Below, piece by piece: positions 47,124 through 58,032 of a DNA stretch of 64,000 nucleotides (within the stretch, counting starts at the first letter, position 1; each line of letters begins with the position of its first letter). The DNA comes from Pseudocercospora fijiensis CIRAD86 (taxonomy: Eukaryota; Ascomycota; Dothideomycetes; Mycosphaerellales; Mycosphaerellaceae). The notes under the pieces were generated by a model. That model was given only the letters and a program-made list of their open reading frames with translations. It searched no databases and was not told the DNA's origin. The translations under genes were made by a program, and so were the position numbers. The stretch is taken from the NCBI RefSeq assembly GCF_000340215.1, contig NW_006921535.1, forward strand, positions 124,001 to 188,000, written 5' to 3'.

Positions 47124-47911
47124 GTCATCCCGCTTGCAATGAAGATACTCTAGGAGTCTTTTCCAGGAGTCCAAGTCAAACACTGGACGATGGGCCGCCG
47201 GCCGACTTCTCTACCAAAGGCCTTCCTTCTCGTAATCGACTTTAGACACGGAGTCTCTCTCACCCGAACGCCTTTCCAAATTCAAGACCGCCGGCCGACA
47301 ACTCTGCATACAGGTCGGCATTCGAAAAGCTATCGGAGGATCAGTAGGCAGCAAATGAGCTAATTAGCCATTTGTGTTTACAGCGTCGTTGCGTCACGCC
47401 GTTTCATGCGACTGTAGAGACTCGAATTTTTCTCAGATGACCTGCAATCGAGGGAGCATCGAGCATCGGCCACAAGAATGTCGGACGTACACGAGTGGAA
47501 AAAAAGGTTACGGGGAGGAAAACGTCTTGTAGCCACCAACGTCTAGAAAAAAAATTTTAAAGTACCAAGAAGAAGAAGAAGAAGAAAAAAAACAATGGAG
47601 ATTTTCTAAACACAAAAAGTCTCCATGGCGGCTTTGGGAATTTTTAGTGGCGATGTGGGCAGGAGACCGAATGGCGATATCGTGCGACGCAGTTTTCGAA
47701 GGGGAGTGCTGTCGAATAGCAGAGCAGAGCAGAGCATGCAGCTGAAAGAAAATCGAAATCGGAGTGTCCTGAGGACTCGATATACTGATCGAATTAGAAA
47801 GCGAGCGAGGGTATCATATTAAAAATCCACATCAAGCATCAATCAGCATGCATCAGTCTCCGAGGTCCTTCTGCAAAAAAAACCAAATCATGATGATCCC
47901 TGGCACTTTCT
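47124..47911. other. Intergenic region downstream of the sugar transporter
   Basis: Unmutated sequence with a GAA-rich microsatellite at 47567-47591 and A-runs near 47540-47600. No gene seen. Confidence 0.45.
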
Positions 47912-50038
47912 TCACGCACTCGCCTTCACCTCTTCCTGATACGTCTGCACCTTCTCGCCATCCTTGTTGTACGGATCCACGACCGCCGTATCATCGAAAT
48001 GATAAAGTCTAGGTTCGACGCGATCTTTCTTGTGCAGGATCCAGCGATTAAAGAACCAAGGGAGCTGCTCTTTGACTTGAAAGTTCATGTGTCTTGTCGT
48101 AGGCACGCCAAATACGTAGTCGAGTTCTTCGAGAGAGCGTTGCTTCGTCTCTGGTAGCCATCTGCGAGAATTTATGTCAGAAATTGGGTGGGTTAATGTG
48201 GAATAAGGTTGTGTACTGACAAGAAGATCATGACGAAAGCCACGACGTTGAGACCAGCATAGAACCCAAAAGTTCCCGTGGTCGTGAATGCCCTTAACAT
48301 TCGTGGCAAAGAAAGTGTAAGCACAGACGCCCAGAAGTTGTTGGTCGCGACTGCCCAAGACATGCCGACTTCGCGATGGCTCAATGGAAAGACTTCTGCC
48401 GAGTAGGTGAAAGGGACTGGTCCTTCACCTGGACTGTAGAATGCCGCGAAGATGTAAATGAAAAGACCAGTAGTCGCCAAGCGGGCTGTGCGGTGGGTGT
48501 CGGCATTGATCAAGAAACACAGTCCAGCTGTCAGCAGGGACCAGGCCATGTTTGGAAAGGTGAATAGTAAGAGTGATCGTCTTCCAAAGGTATCAATCGT
48601 CCAGACAGCGGGCCACGCAAAGGCGAAGTTGACCAGACCGAAGCCCCATGAGAAGAGAAGAGATGATGTGGTGCCGAAGCCAGCGTTGGAGAAGATGGTC
48701 GAAGAGTAGAATGCGATGATGTTGATGCCGCCTGCTTGCAATCAGCTTCAGCCTTCTCCATAAAGTGCTCTACGACTTACACATTTGCTGCGCAATCATA
48801 ACAATACCAGACGCCTGAGTCGCTCGACGAATTCGGGGCACAGTGAAGAGCTCGATGAAGCGAGTGAAGAAGTTGTCGGTCTTGGCAACGCCGGATTGTG
48901 CAACGAGATCTTTCTCGTAATCGAGCTGAGCCGAAATGTAGTATACGTCTCGCGCAGCCTGAAGCTCAGTGTTTCGAAGGCGTTTAAGCGAACCATAAGC
49001 CTTTTTTGCCTTGCCTTTCTTCAAATACCATCTTGGCGATTCGGGACAGAACCAAATTCCAAGGACAAGTGGGACTGCCGGGATGAAAGCAGAGCCCAGC
49101 TGGAGGCGCCAGGCAATGTCGCCGACCTGGTAGACTGCGAGGTTTGCCGAGACACCCTAGGTACAAGAGTCAGTGATCGCTACCCATTTGGGCGAGTGGT
49201 ACGCAACACACCAAGAAGATTCCGAAAGCCGTCCAGAGTTGCCAGGACATGACCAAACCGCCACGAATGTTTGTTGGAGAATTCTCGGCACTGGCTGAAG
49301 TCAGCGGTGAAAAGCTCCATATCAATGTTGCACGTACCTGTAGACAGGCACAGTGACCTCTTTCAAGCCCATCCCCACACCAAGCAGGATACGGCAGGCG
49401 ACCAACTGACCCCACGTCTGGACACAACCTGAGCCGATCGGGGCGAGCAGTGAGAAGATGGCAGCAATGAAGATCGTGCCTCTACGCCCGATCCAGTCAT
49501 TGATGGGGTCGGAGATCCAAGCAGTGAACAAGCAAATGGCGATGTATGGGCATGAGTTCACAAAGCCCACAAGCCAGGTTCGATCGATGCAAAGTTGATC
49601 TTCACTACTTGCGCCACAGAACGGCGGCGAATCTGGGATTCCCAAGTCTTGCGGCCATGACAGATTGGCACCGTTGCTGCCTTCCTGGTCCCAACTGGTC
49701 AATTGGTTAGCACACGTCCTTTCGCTCTATGGAAGCGGCAATATGCACCCTTGAATAGCTGCGGCAATCGAGTTGAGCGTGATTGTCATGTATAGTGCCC
49801 ATGGATGCTTCCATCGGCGAGTTTCTTCCTCGCGCAGGGCAAGTCGATCAGCATCGTCAAGCTCGGGGATGTTCTCGAAATCTTTCGGACTTTGCGCGAC
49901 CAAAGCACCTTTGCGAAGGAGAGGAACGATGTCCATGAGGTCGTTCTTGTGCGCAAAAGCTTCGACATCTTGCATGAGCTGGTCCTTTGGTATTCCTACC
50001 AGGGGATTTTTGATCTCGCCAGTCACATTCTCCTTCAT
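47912..50038 (-). CDS. MFS sugar transporter (maltose/hexose permease type)
   Basis: Six exons on the minus strand: 50038-49749, 49694-49338, 49290-49212, 49156-48781, 48731-48221 and 48161-47912, 620 residues with all phases closing. Introns are 47-59 bp with CTGAC/CTAAC branch points. Family marks: N-terminal [11 protein letters not shown] and [12 protein letters not shown] typical of fungal maltose-permease-like transporters, then [10 protein letters not shown] after TM1. [11 protein letters not shown] is the G-R-R loop between TM2 and TM3. [16 protein letters not shown] and [12 protein letters not shown] are the central loop. [17 protein letters not shown] is TM7, [10 protein letters not shown] is the second G-R-R loop, and [17 protein letters not shown] closes TM12. 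It should carry a sugar with protons across the plasma membrane; the substrate cannot be read from sequence. Confidence 0.9.
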
Positions 50039-50379
50039 CGCAATTACGCTGGCCCTGCGAATCGCATCCACATCCCGATGATGTTTGTCATCGGAGTTGA
50101 AGCCATTTTGCTGTCCATTGGATATTTTGTCTGGCTCATTATTCGATATGGCGCTTGGTCTGCTTCAGTCAGCCATAGGCAGCTCCAAACGGTCTTCACA
50201 TGCCGGGCACCCACTCCCTGTCCGCCATCGCGGCTGCCTGTGCAGAGTGTCCTGGCACCGGACACTGGTCAGACGAACTGGCCAAGTCAACAACGAGTGA
50301 AAGGAAAACTGCACCAACAGGGACAGCTCAGCTCTTTAAGCGGGCGCGCAGCATTCGATCTGCGAGCCTCACAGCCTGG
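50039..50379 (-). promoter_or_regulatory. Remaining promoter of the sugar transporter, truncated by a MULE
   Basis: About 340 bp of unmutated GC-rich sequence between the transporter ATG and the target-site duplication of the MULE at 50389. Any upstream element further out is displaced by 3.4 kb. Confidence 0.55.
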
Positions 50380-50388
50380 CTCCTGTAC

Positions 50389-50431
50389 GGGCATGACTAT
50401 TCGTAGATCGCATCCTACTATTCGTAGATCG
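50389..50431 (+). repeat. Left terminal inverted repeat of MULE family 3
   Basis: 43 bp starting GGGCATGACTATTCGTAG. It matches the reverse complement of 53773-53815 with one G/A difference. It contains an internal direct repeat, ACTATTCGTAGATCG, twice. The flanking target duplication is CTCCTGTAC at 50380-50388. Confidence 0.95.
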
Positions 50432-53400
50432 CCGGACCTAGAGCCGGCTCCGGTCTCGGTGAGACCATATTATTAGTAATCCACACTGTAGAATATCGCA
50501 ATGAAGACCTTTGACGCTCTTATTAGCTACTAAGTAGAATTATAACGTAGGAAAGAGGAATTAGGTAAATAATAGACATAGAATTAGATAATATAGCTAA
50601 TCCTAACTGCCCTAGGCATACTGCCTGCCTAGCAAATAGGGTTCTACGACCCTCGCATTAACGTATAGCTCCTACTATACAATCTCGGTATAGTCTAGCA
50701 TTACTACTAGCGCTATAGGTACTAGCGGAGTTCTCGGAGGGGGCGGAGGTCCTTCCTAAGTAGGTAAATAAGTAGATATAGGGTTTCTATCGCATTGCCT
50801 ATACTTGTAACAGCTAGAATAGTAGTCTACGTTATCCTTAACGCACTTACACCTCCTATAGGCCGTTTTGTATATATAACCCTTACGTAAACGTTCTCGT
50901 AGTAGTGCTAGCGGTAGAATAGGCCTTCTAGGCTTAGCCTATCTTATCGCTTCTTGCTAGTTAATAGCTTCTTTAGCGGCTTGTTTAATAAGCTTAGGTC
51001 TAGTAGCCTTACGCTAAGTCGTACGCGCAAGCCGCTTATTAATCCGCTTAAGTAGCTCTAAGGTACGGTAAGTCGTTGTCTTATTGCTATTATAATTACT
51101 TCTTAGCACCCGCTAGTGCTTGTTAAATATAACAACCTATAGAATGCTAGCTAGTAACTCGATAAGAGGCAATAAGCGGTATAGATAGTTAATACCGAAG
51201 ACCCTACGGAAGTAGAGGGTATAGTCGATAGGAATATAATCCTCGCTCTTCCGCTTCTTAATCTCGGCCTTAGTAAGGGCCCTTCGCTCTACTACCTTCC
51301 GTAGAGCGAAGGTGCTAATATAGCTAATAACGTTAGCGTAGAAGGGGTCGTTAAGGAATACCGTTACGGGTATAGCTATCTCTTATCTAATCTTCTCGTA
51401 GTACCTATCTACCTAATACTAGAAATATAGTATTATACGGTTAATAAAGCTATAGACGTCGTTTCTATAGGTAGTTAACTATGCCTTAATACTAGTATAG
51501 TAACCTTCTATAGGGGAGGTTATAGTATTACTAAAGTGCCGAGTTCTATCGACCTAGTATTTAACGCACTTGTCCTTATAAGGCTACTAGGTTCTAGACA
51601 CGTATTAAACGAGAGCTTGCTACCCTTTATCGTATAAATAGTCGCGCTCTAGTTTATCTATAACCTTGCCGTCCGTTAGTGCCTTATAGTAGTATAGAAA
51701 GGACTCGTAGGTACGCGAATTAATAGCCTTATCGAATAGGTCTACGAAGTCTTATATAGCAACGCTTAACGGTCGTCTTCGAGTAACTAGATTAGGCTTA
51801 CTAGAGCTAAGGTAAGACCTAGCATTAGCCTTAACTGCACGTTTAATATACTAGCGGCATAGTTAAGTCGGCATTGCTAGCTACTTCTTTAATAATGCCT
51901 TTATAAGAGCCTAGTCCTTGTCGTAAATAAGAAGCCTTAGTTCCTTATAGCCGTAGTCGTTAAGCATAGATTGCAGGCACTTAACGGCTATCTTATACTA
52001 ATCTGTATCTTGTCTAGGTATAAATATAAAGGCTAAAGGGAAGGTCTAGTTGAACTAATTAAGTATAGCGATTACAAGTAGTAGTATACTATACTCGTTA
52101 GTCTTGTAGGTATAGTCTATAATAATAATATCCGGACAGTCCTTATAGACCTGAATTATAGTAGGGTATGCAAAGAATAGCTACTTAAGGCGCTGTTTAC
52201 TAAAAGGGCCCGTTATAAGATCCTTCCGTACGAAGTAGGATTAACCGAGGAGGTCTTTAATCGTCTTATCTACTACGCTTTTACCTTCAAGTCGCAGTTT
52301 CTTAGCCTTTTGCTAGGCATTTGAGATGTTACGAGAAGTCGCTAGAACGACGAGCGACCTCGTACCTCTAGTTGCATTTCCGGTGCCCTAGAAACGGGCC
52401 TTAATAGTCGCCTTAATCTATCGATTAGAGATACTAGTAGACCGCAGTTGTAATATCGCCTCTATAATCTTAGTAGTACGCGCTCTACGGCGAAGAGTCG
52501 ATAGTACTATTAGCCTAACCGCTAGATAGTTATAGTTGCTTCTATTATATATAATAGTCTAGTTATAGGAGTCCGGGTTGTCTCGTTCCTCGGCTGCAAT
52601 CGTAACGGACTAAGGGCAATCGTATAGGTTTAAGTAACTTTCTCGTATCTTTGCTAATAGATTAAGAAGGCGTCGCTCTTCTCGTTTCTTCTATAGGTAC
52701 TTCCGCTATATAGATATCGAGTATCTAGAATAGCGACGTTAGTATAAATACCGTATATTATTAAGCGTCTTATAACCGGTCCGCTTCGTAGAAAAGCCCT
52801 TCTTAACCTCGAAGGTTGTTATATATTCTTTAGCGCCTTCTATATTGTTAAATACCTAGTTTTCGGGGTTCTCGATAAGGGTAAATAAACCTGCTTAATA
52901 CTCGTCCGGCTCGGACTCGCTCTAGTCGCTATAATAGTCGTTATTGCTAAATTCGTAGCCTCGAGAAGGAGGGCGTTGTTCTTACTATTCTTACTAACTA
53001 ACCCTGCTAGTAGCACCTTCGCCGTTATTACTACTACTACTACTATAACTAACTTCTTTACTATTATTACTACTTAGCGGCACTAACGGCGGCGGTAACC
53101 TCTTACTATAGATAGCGCGTAGTATAAAACGGATAGCAGTATAGCCTACTATATACTACGCTAGCAAATCGTCGAGGAACGGTAGTATTAGGTTTAGTAT
53201 CTTAAACGTATTATCTAGCTTACTAGACAACTAGGTATCGAGACTATCGTATCTAGCCTTATATTCGTACCTAATATAGCGCTAGCACCAATTCTGCTCG
53301 CTATAAGCTATATCTTCCTAGAAATCTAGAAGAAACTGCTTTAAATACTAGCGATCTACGCTATTCTAGTATTAGTAGCCTACCCTATCCTCCGGTCTAT

Positions 53401-53590
53401 ATACGAGCTCTACCTATAATTTAAGGCCTCCGAGGTTATCTAGATTCGGCTCTCGTACCTACCGCGGCCGCTTACTACGTATCTCTTAAAGCTAGCGCTT
53501 TCTTAGATTATAATACTCGGATTAGATAGGAGATAGCGGCAACTCGGCCTCTAGCTATGCCTATAACTAAGTAGAAGGGCTTAATATAGT

Positions 53591-53709
53591 AGATAGCGGC
53601 GGAATAGCTAGATAGTAAGGTAGATAGCGGTAGAATAGCGACGGTAAGGTAGATAGTAGTAGAATAGCGACGGCGAGGTAGATAGCGGTAGAATAGCGAC
53701 GGTAAGGTA
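53591..53709 (+). repeat. 29-bp minisatellite inside MULE family 3
   Basis: About four tandem units of roughly 29 bp, core GTAGATAGCGGTAGAATAGC plus GACGGTAAG. The first unit is slightly longer and more divergent. It lies between the transposase remains and the right terminal repeat. Confidence 0.8.
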
Positions 53710-53772
53710 GTTTCCCTAGTTTAGAGGAGATAACTAACAAATTTGCCTTAGGCCTCCTCCGTTATCGGGAAC

Positions 53773-53815
53773 CGATCTACGAATAGTAGGATGCGATCTA
53801 CGAATAGTTATGCCC
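53773..53815 (-). repeat. Right terminal inverted repeat of MULE family 3
   Basis: Partner of 50389-50431. It ends ...ATGCCC and is followed directly by the target duplication CTCCTATAC. Confidence 0.95.
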
Positions 53816-53928
53816 CTCCTATACAAGCGCTAAAATACGAAGCTGTCCTAGATATAGGATAGTGTTATAAGCTCGGAAGAAGGCCGTAGAAGCAAGGACA
53901 AGCATTAGCCCGACATATGTATCGGTTA

Positions 53929-54235
53929 TGTATATAAGGAGGACAGACCGGATCCACTCTCCCCTTATTAGTGTGTTAGTCATCCTAAGTAAAGCTGAAT
54001 TTCTCTAAGTCCTTCGAGTTGGATTTTTAAGACAACGCGATACATAGATATAGCGATTTTAGTAAAGAAATAGAGGCAACAGAATGCCCTCTTTCGGACT
54101 AGAATATCTACTCTATAATAAAGGGCGTAGGTAGATGAAGAAATGCCCTCAGAATTCAAGATGTCCCCACTAGAGTTTGTTAGGGATCAAATGTACGCAG
54201 GCGTACCCGGATAAGTTCTGTCCTCCTTATATGCA
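53929..54235. mobile_element. Possible MITE with Fot1-like terminal sequence
   Basis: 307 bp bounded by inverted copies of TATAAGGAGGACAGA (53933-53947 and 54217-54231), extending with one mismatch to TGTATATAAGG and TGCATATAAGG. The outer 15 bases GTATATAAGGAGGAC are identical to the terminus of the Fot1-like element at 60435-63692. The interior has no coding capacity. No clear TA duplication on the right side, so the ends and status are uncertain. Confidence 0.5.
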
Positions 54236-55455
54236 AAACCCATGCATCCTCTGACGCCTCCGGGGCGGGGAAAGCTTGTGCTTTGGCAAAAGCTTCCTTC
54301 ATGTCTGCCTGAGAAGGCATCTTGCCGTCGAAGCGCTGCGCCTTGCATTCAGCTCCTACCTGACAACTCGCGTACAAGCTGTGAGGATGCCTCAGCGCTC
54401 TCGTCGTGGCATAGTTTTGGTGTTACCCTGTAGCACGCGACCCTCTGGCCTGACCGAGCCCTGACCTTGCAATCGGCGAGCAGGCACGCCGCACGCAAGC
54501 ACGCAGGTCTCCCGGTCTTCACGTGCTTGTCCTTGGGAGACACATGGCGTGCTGATGTAGACGAGAAAGGGACTCTGTTATCATCAGGACATAAAGTACT
54601 GTACAAGCAGATCGGTCTCTCGCGTTCAGACCGAAGATAGAGTTCGGCCATGTGAGGTTCTCGATTGCTCTCAAGCTGACAAGACTACAAATTGCATCGC
54701 ATCCTTCGCCGGATCTAGACAAGGCCCACCGATGAATAATGAGCAACGTCGAAGGGCACCCTATCCTGGGCAGCGGAGCGGGCATGACGAGTATAGAGAT
54801 GGTGACAAGTATTTCCATGAGGCTCATGAAGAGGCTTTCCATTCGTGGTAGAGAAGGAGATATTGCAGTTTGTTGGGGTCGACAATTGGCGATACTAAGG
54901 GCCAAAGCACCACCTTTTCCCGAGCCTCCAGTAGTCAATCGATGCAGGTTTCGTAAGGTATCGTCGTGTTGTCTCGTTCGGCTGTCCATTTGCCATATCG
55001 GAGATCATATTGCAGAGTCTGAGCAGAGGAGGAAAAGTCGGGGGTTTTGTTGAGCACGGCAAACTCGGCTCCGGTGACGAAAGCCGAAACAAACACCCAC
55101 CTTGCTCCCGAGTCCTCTTCTCTTCCCTTGCCATCAACGACAACGACTACTCTCGCATTCTCCAACCACCTCGCACCACGTCCGATATTGCACGTCACTG
55201 CTGAGATGGCCGAAATCGAAGCTTCAAGCGCACAATCTAGCCGTCGGCCGTGATCGTTTGAAAAGGGGACGCGAAAAGACCCGCGCAGCACGACTGACAA
55301 CGAAAGAGCATTGTTGCGAGGTATTGTCCGTGGTAGAGCACAATGCCAAGCGTAGGAGAAGAGCAGCATGCCTATCCAGCATATCAAATGTCAGGGAGAA
55401 GATGAACCCGGACACCGGACAAGCTGAAATTACGTAGCAGTCCTGAGCATCTCCC
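54236..55455. other. Unmutated region without assignable gene
   Basis: Normal composition. Frames of 100-156 codons are open on both strands (54519-54989 minus starts with a true ATG; 54739-55053 plus overlaps it), but neither shows a domain, a signal peptide or an acceptable partner exon. This may be decayed gene sequence plus the upstream part of the amidase remnant. Confidence 0.35.
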
Positions 55456-55900
55456 ATGTTTTCACCAGACTCTGCATTCAGTGTGCTGCCCGCTGGAATA
55501 GCAGGTCAGTCAATTGCCATTGCAGTACCTTCCAGAATATACTACGCCCAAACCGTCGAGAAGCCTCTTGCTGGAGTTCGAGTGGGTATCAGAGATATAT
55601 ACGATGTGGCTGGCCTCAAGAACTCGAAGGGCAATCGTGCTTGGTATCATCTTTCCCCGCCGGCGACTGAGAATGCAAAAGTGGAACGATTGATTGATGC
55701 TGGTGCTATCATCGTCGGTAAGATGAAGACGTCTCAATTTGCAAATGTCGAGGAAGCTACAGCAGATTGGGTCGATTACCACAGGCCCTTCAACCCACGT
55801 GGAGATGGATATGAGGATCCTTCTTCCTCATCATCTGGTGCTAGTGCTGAGGCTGACTCATACCCATAGCTCGATCTACCGCTCGGTAGCAATACGAGCC
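55456..55900 (+). pseudogene. Amidase-signature pseudogene, N-terminal fragment
   Basis: From ATG at 55456, 137 codons read [60 protein letters not shown] and [22 protein letters not shown], then TAG. The order matches fungal amidase-signature enzymes (Ser-cisSer-Lys triad). After the stop the frame still reads LDLPLGSNT, so TAG replaced a Trp codon. The rest of the family, about 400 residues, is missing or unrecognisable. The catalytic Lys of the usual V-K-D segment is Arg here (GIRDI). Not functional as an amidase. Confidence 0.8.
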
Positions 55901-57276
55901 CTCCTACTGCACCTGCTGGCTTCAGCATCCTCTCAGTATCCCCCATGTAGGGCGGCCCAGGTTTCGTGGTTCCGAATGGGATTCCACTACACGAGGAGTA
56001 TCTCCCTAGAGCGGTGGACATCTTGGCAGGTTGAGGATGCGATGGGATCGTGCATGATCTAGTGAGCGCTGGCATTCTGGAGGCGAGTCTAGCGGGCTAT
56101 AGTCGTGATTCTGGAGCGGAGATCGTGTTCAAGAGACGTCCATATCAGCATGTTTTAGCCTTTGCAATCATATGGTCGAATCAGTGTAGCAGCAAGCAGG
56201 AAGAAGTCGAGAACTACATCGACTCATTGACATACAGAGACAGCCCTCCTGCCGACATTTCTGGCAGCCCTGCAAGGCCAAGGACGTCAATGAAATGCCA
56301 GCTAATTTTAGCTTCTATTCTGCCCAGTATAGTCTTTTAGCTGCTAATCTTGCCGCGAGCAGGGGGTGAAGAATGTGAGCAAATTAATGCAGAGCGCTTC
56401 CTTCGCGCCTGCGACTTCGCTTTTCCCTACCGCTTTTCTACCACATCTCGAGTCCTTCCCCTTGGCCTTTTGACAGTATTCTCGTCAGCCTCGATGCCCT
56501 GGAGAGACATTCAACGGCATGACGAATTGGTCTTTACGCCTTTGCAAAAACAGAAGGACGCTCACTATGCGGAAAAAAGGCGGCGGCGCTCGAATTCGCG
56601 CCTGGATCCACCGTCGACTACTGCCTATCCACAACTAACTAACTACGTACAGTACTGCATCTCGGCGGCGGCAAACGATCGCGGCCCCATGAAAATATGC
56701 GGCAAAGCAAATGTGATCCATATGATATGCTAGGATCAAGAAAGATTGAGGGCTGCTTCACTTGGTATCTATTCTCAGCCTGTCGTTGATGAGCATTTCT
56801 CACTTAAGCCTGCATGTGTATGTGCCACCAACCACGCCAAAAACCGCATTCAGCAAGAGACAGTCGCCTTGGCCACAGACATCTGCACACGCAAGCATCC
56901 CAACAGCGGCACGTTTGCCATGTGCCGCGCTGTTTAGAGACCCAGTGTGGCTTGCGCGAACGGCACAGATCTGATTCATCCTCCTGCCGAGTCTGGGCGT
57001 TGGCGCATACAGTACGTCTATGCCAGGGAATCTAATTTTGCTATTCCCCAAATGTACCAATCCTTTACGGCACAGGAGCGTTGGAGTCCGATGCTATATG
57101 AAAGGTAGAGATGGCACAGCGAGCAAGTATATATGACCTGTCTTTCCATAACTTTGTCGTGGGATCCCAGCGTACATCATACCAACAGCTCACACGACCT
57201 TTTTATTTAAAACGATCTTGAGATCCAGACGCAGATCCACCTCGATCTATTGTCCGTCTCCAACTTTGCAGGAACA
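55901..57276. other. Intergenic region upstream of the DUF3455 gene
   Basis: Unmutated sequence. A TATATATG motif at about 57128-57135 lies some 140 bp upstream of the DUF3455 start and may be its TATA box. Plus-strand sequence near 55960-56340 has short open stretches without family resemblance, perhaps rearranged amidase remnants. No gene called. Confidence 0.4.
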
Positions 57277-58032
57277 ATGGTCTTCTTCTACTCCCTCCTA
57301 GCTCTGGCCTCAATATCGGCAATCACAAATGCCTACAGCATCCCATCCCCAAGCAACTGGCCTCGCGAAGGAGAGTATAAATCAACAGCGACCCTGCCTC
57401 TAAACGAGATCGCCAACATCGGCGAAAAGCCCATCCCAACACCCACCGCCTCACCAAAATACATCCTCCTCGGTCTCGGCTACCAAAACTACACCTGCGA
57501 CGCATCAAAAACCTGGGTCCAAACCACTCCTTCCGCGGGAGCAGTAGCAGATCTCTACGACATCACTCACCTCCTTACAACCCAAACAAAAAACACCCTC
57601 TCCACCTCATCCCTCAAATCCTTCGAACGCTGCCTCGAAGCAACCCGCTGCACACCAAACCCCAGCAACAACTACTGCACTCAATGCCGCGAACTCTGCG
57701 CCGCAGAATTCAATCGCAAATCCGCTGGCCACCACTTCTTCGACCAAGTAAACGGGACCCAGACCCCGAATTTCGACATCAGCAACTTCGGCGACTTCCT
57801 CTCAGGCAAGAAACTCGGCTCTGCGGATGCGCCTGAAAACGCTTATGAGGGGTCGAATGGACTTGGGGCTGTGGATTGGTTGTATTTGGGGGATAATGGG
57901 AGTGGGAGGACGCATGGTGTCGGGTCTGTGTATCGTGTTGAAACGGCGGGGGGTGTTGCGCCTGAGGTGTGTGGTGGGGAGGGATTTCAGTTGCAGGTGC
58001 CTTATGCGGCGGAGTATTGGTTTTATGAGTGA
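57277..58032 (+). CDS. Secreted DUF3455-family protein
   Basis: Single exon, 251 residues from ATG at 57277. The signal peptide is MVFFYSLLALASISAITNA, cleaved before YSIPSP. The mature part fits the DUF3455 family: KYILLGLGYQNYTC at about residue 69, AVADLYDITHLL, a cysteine-rich loop (CLEATRCTPNPSNNYCTQC), GHHFFD, PNFDISNFGDFL, VDWLYLGDNGSG, then VYRVETAGGVAPEVC and QVPYAAEYWFYE at the end. Family members are small secreted ascomycete proteins of unknown biochemical role. Codon use shifts near 57840, with the last 60 codons G-rich and the earlier part C-rich. Intact. Confidence 0.85.
   Translation: MVFFYSLLALASISAITNAYSIPSPSNWPREGEYKSTATLPLNEIANIGEKPIPTPTASPKYILLGLGYQNYTCDASKTWVQTTPSAGAVADLYDITHLLTTQTKNTLSTSSLKSFERCLEATRCTPNPSNNYCTQCRELCAAEFNRKSAGHHFFDQVNGTQTPNFDISNFGDFLSGKKLGSADAPENAYEGSNGLGAVDWLYLGDNGSGRTHGVGSVYRVETAGGVAPEVCGGEGFQLQVPYAAEYWFYE

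Larger units (their letters stand above)
50389..53815 (-). mobile_element. MULE-type DNA transposon (family 3) with TIRs and 9-bp TSD
   Basis: 3427 bp bounded by 43-bp inverted repeats. The target duplication is CTCCTGTAC (50380-50388) and CTCCTATAC (53816-53824), differing by one TpG-to-TpA change. Minus-strand translation at about 52140-52100 reads DIIIIDYTYKTNEYSI, the MULE D-x-T-Y-K-T-N motif, then LLVIAILN. About 51960-51910 reads YKELRLLIYDKD*ALIKALL, matching the T-D-R-E-x-A-L segment. Stops throughout show RIP inactivation. A 29-bp minisatellite lies near the right end. The insertion lies about 350 bp upstream of the sugar-transporter start codon. Confidence 0.92.

Noticed and set aside
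53844..54044. Possible solo LTR (starts TGTCCTAG, ends GATACA)
   Set aside because: Flanking 5-mers do not match, there is no second copy in the window, and it overlaps the better supported MITE candidate.
54519..54989. 156-codon minus-strand frame with a true ATG
   Set aside because: No family resemblance, and it is fully overlapped by an equally plausible plus-strand frame. No supporting exon or regulatory context.
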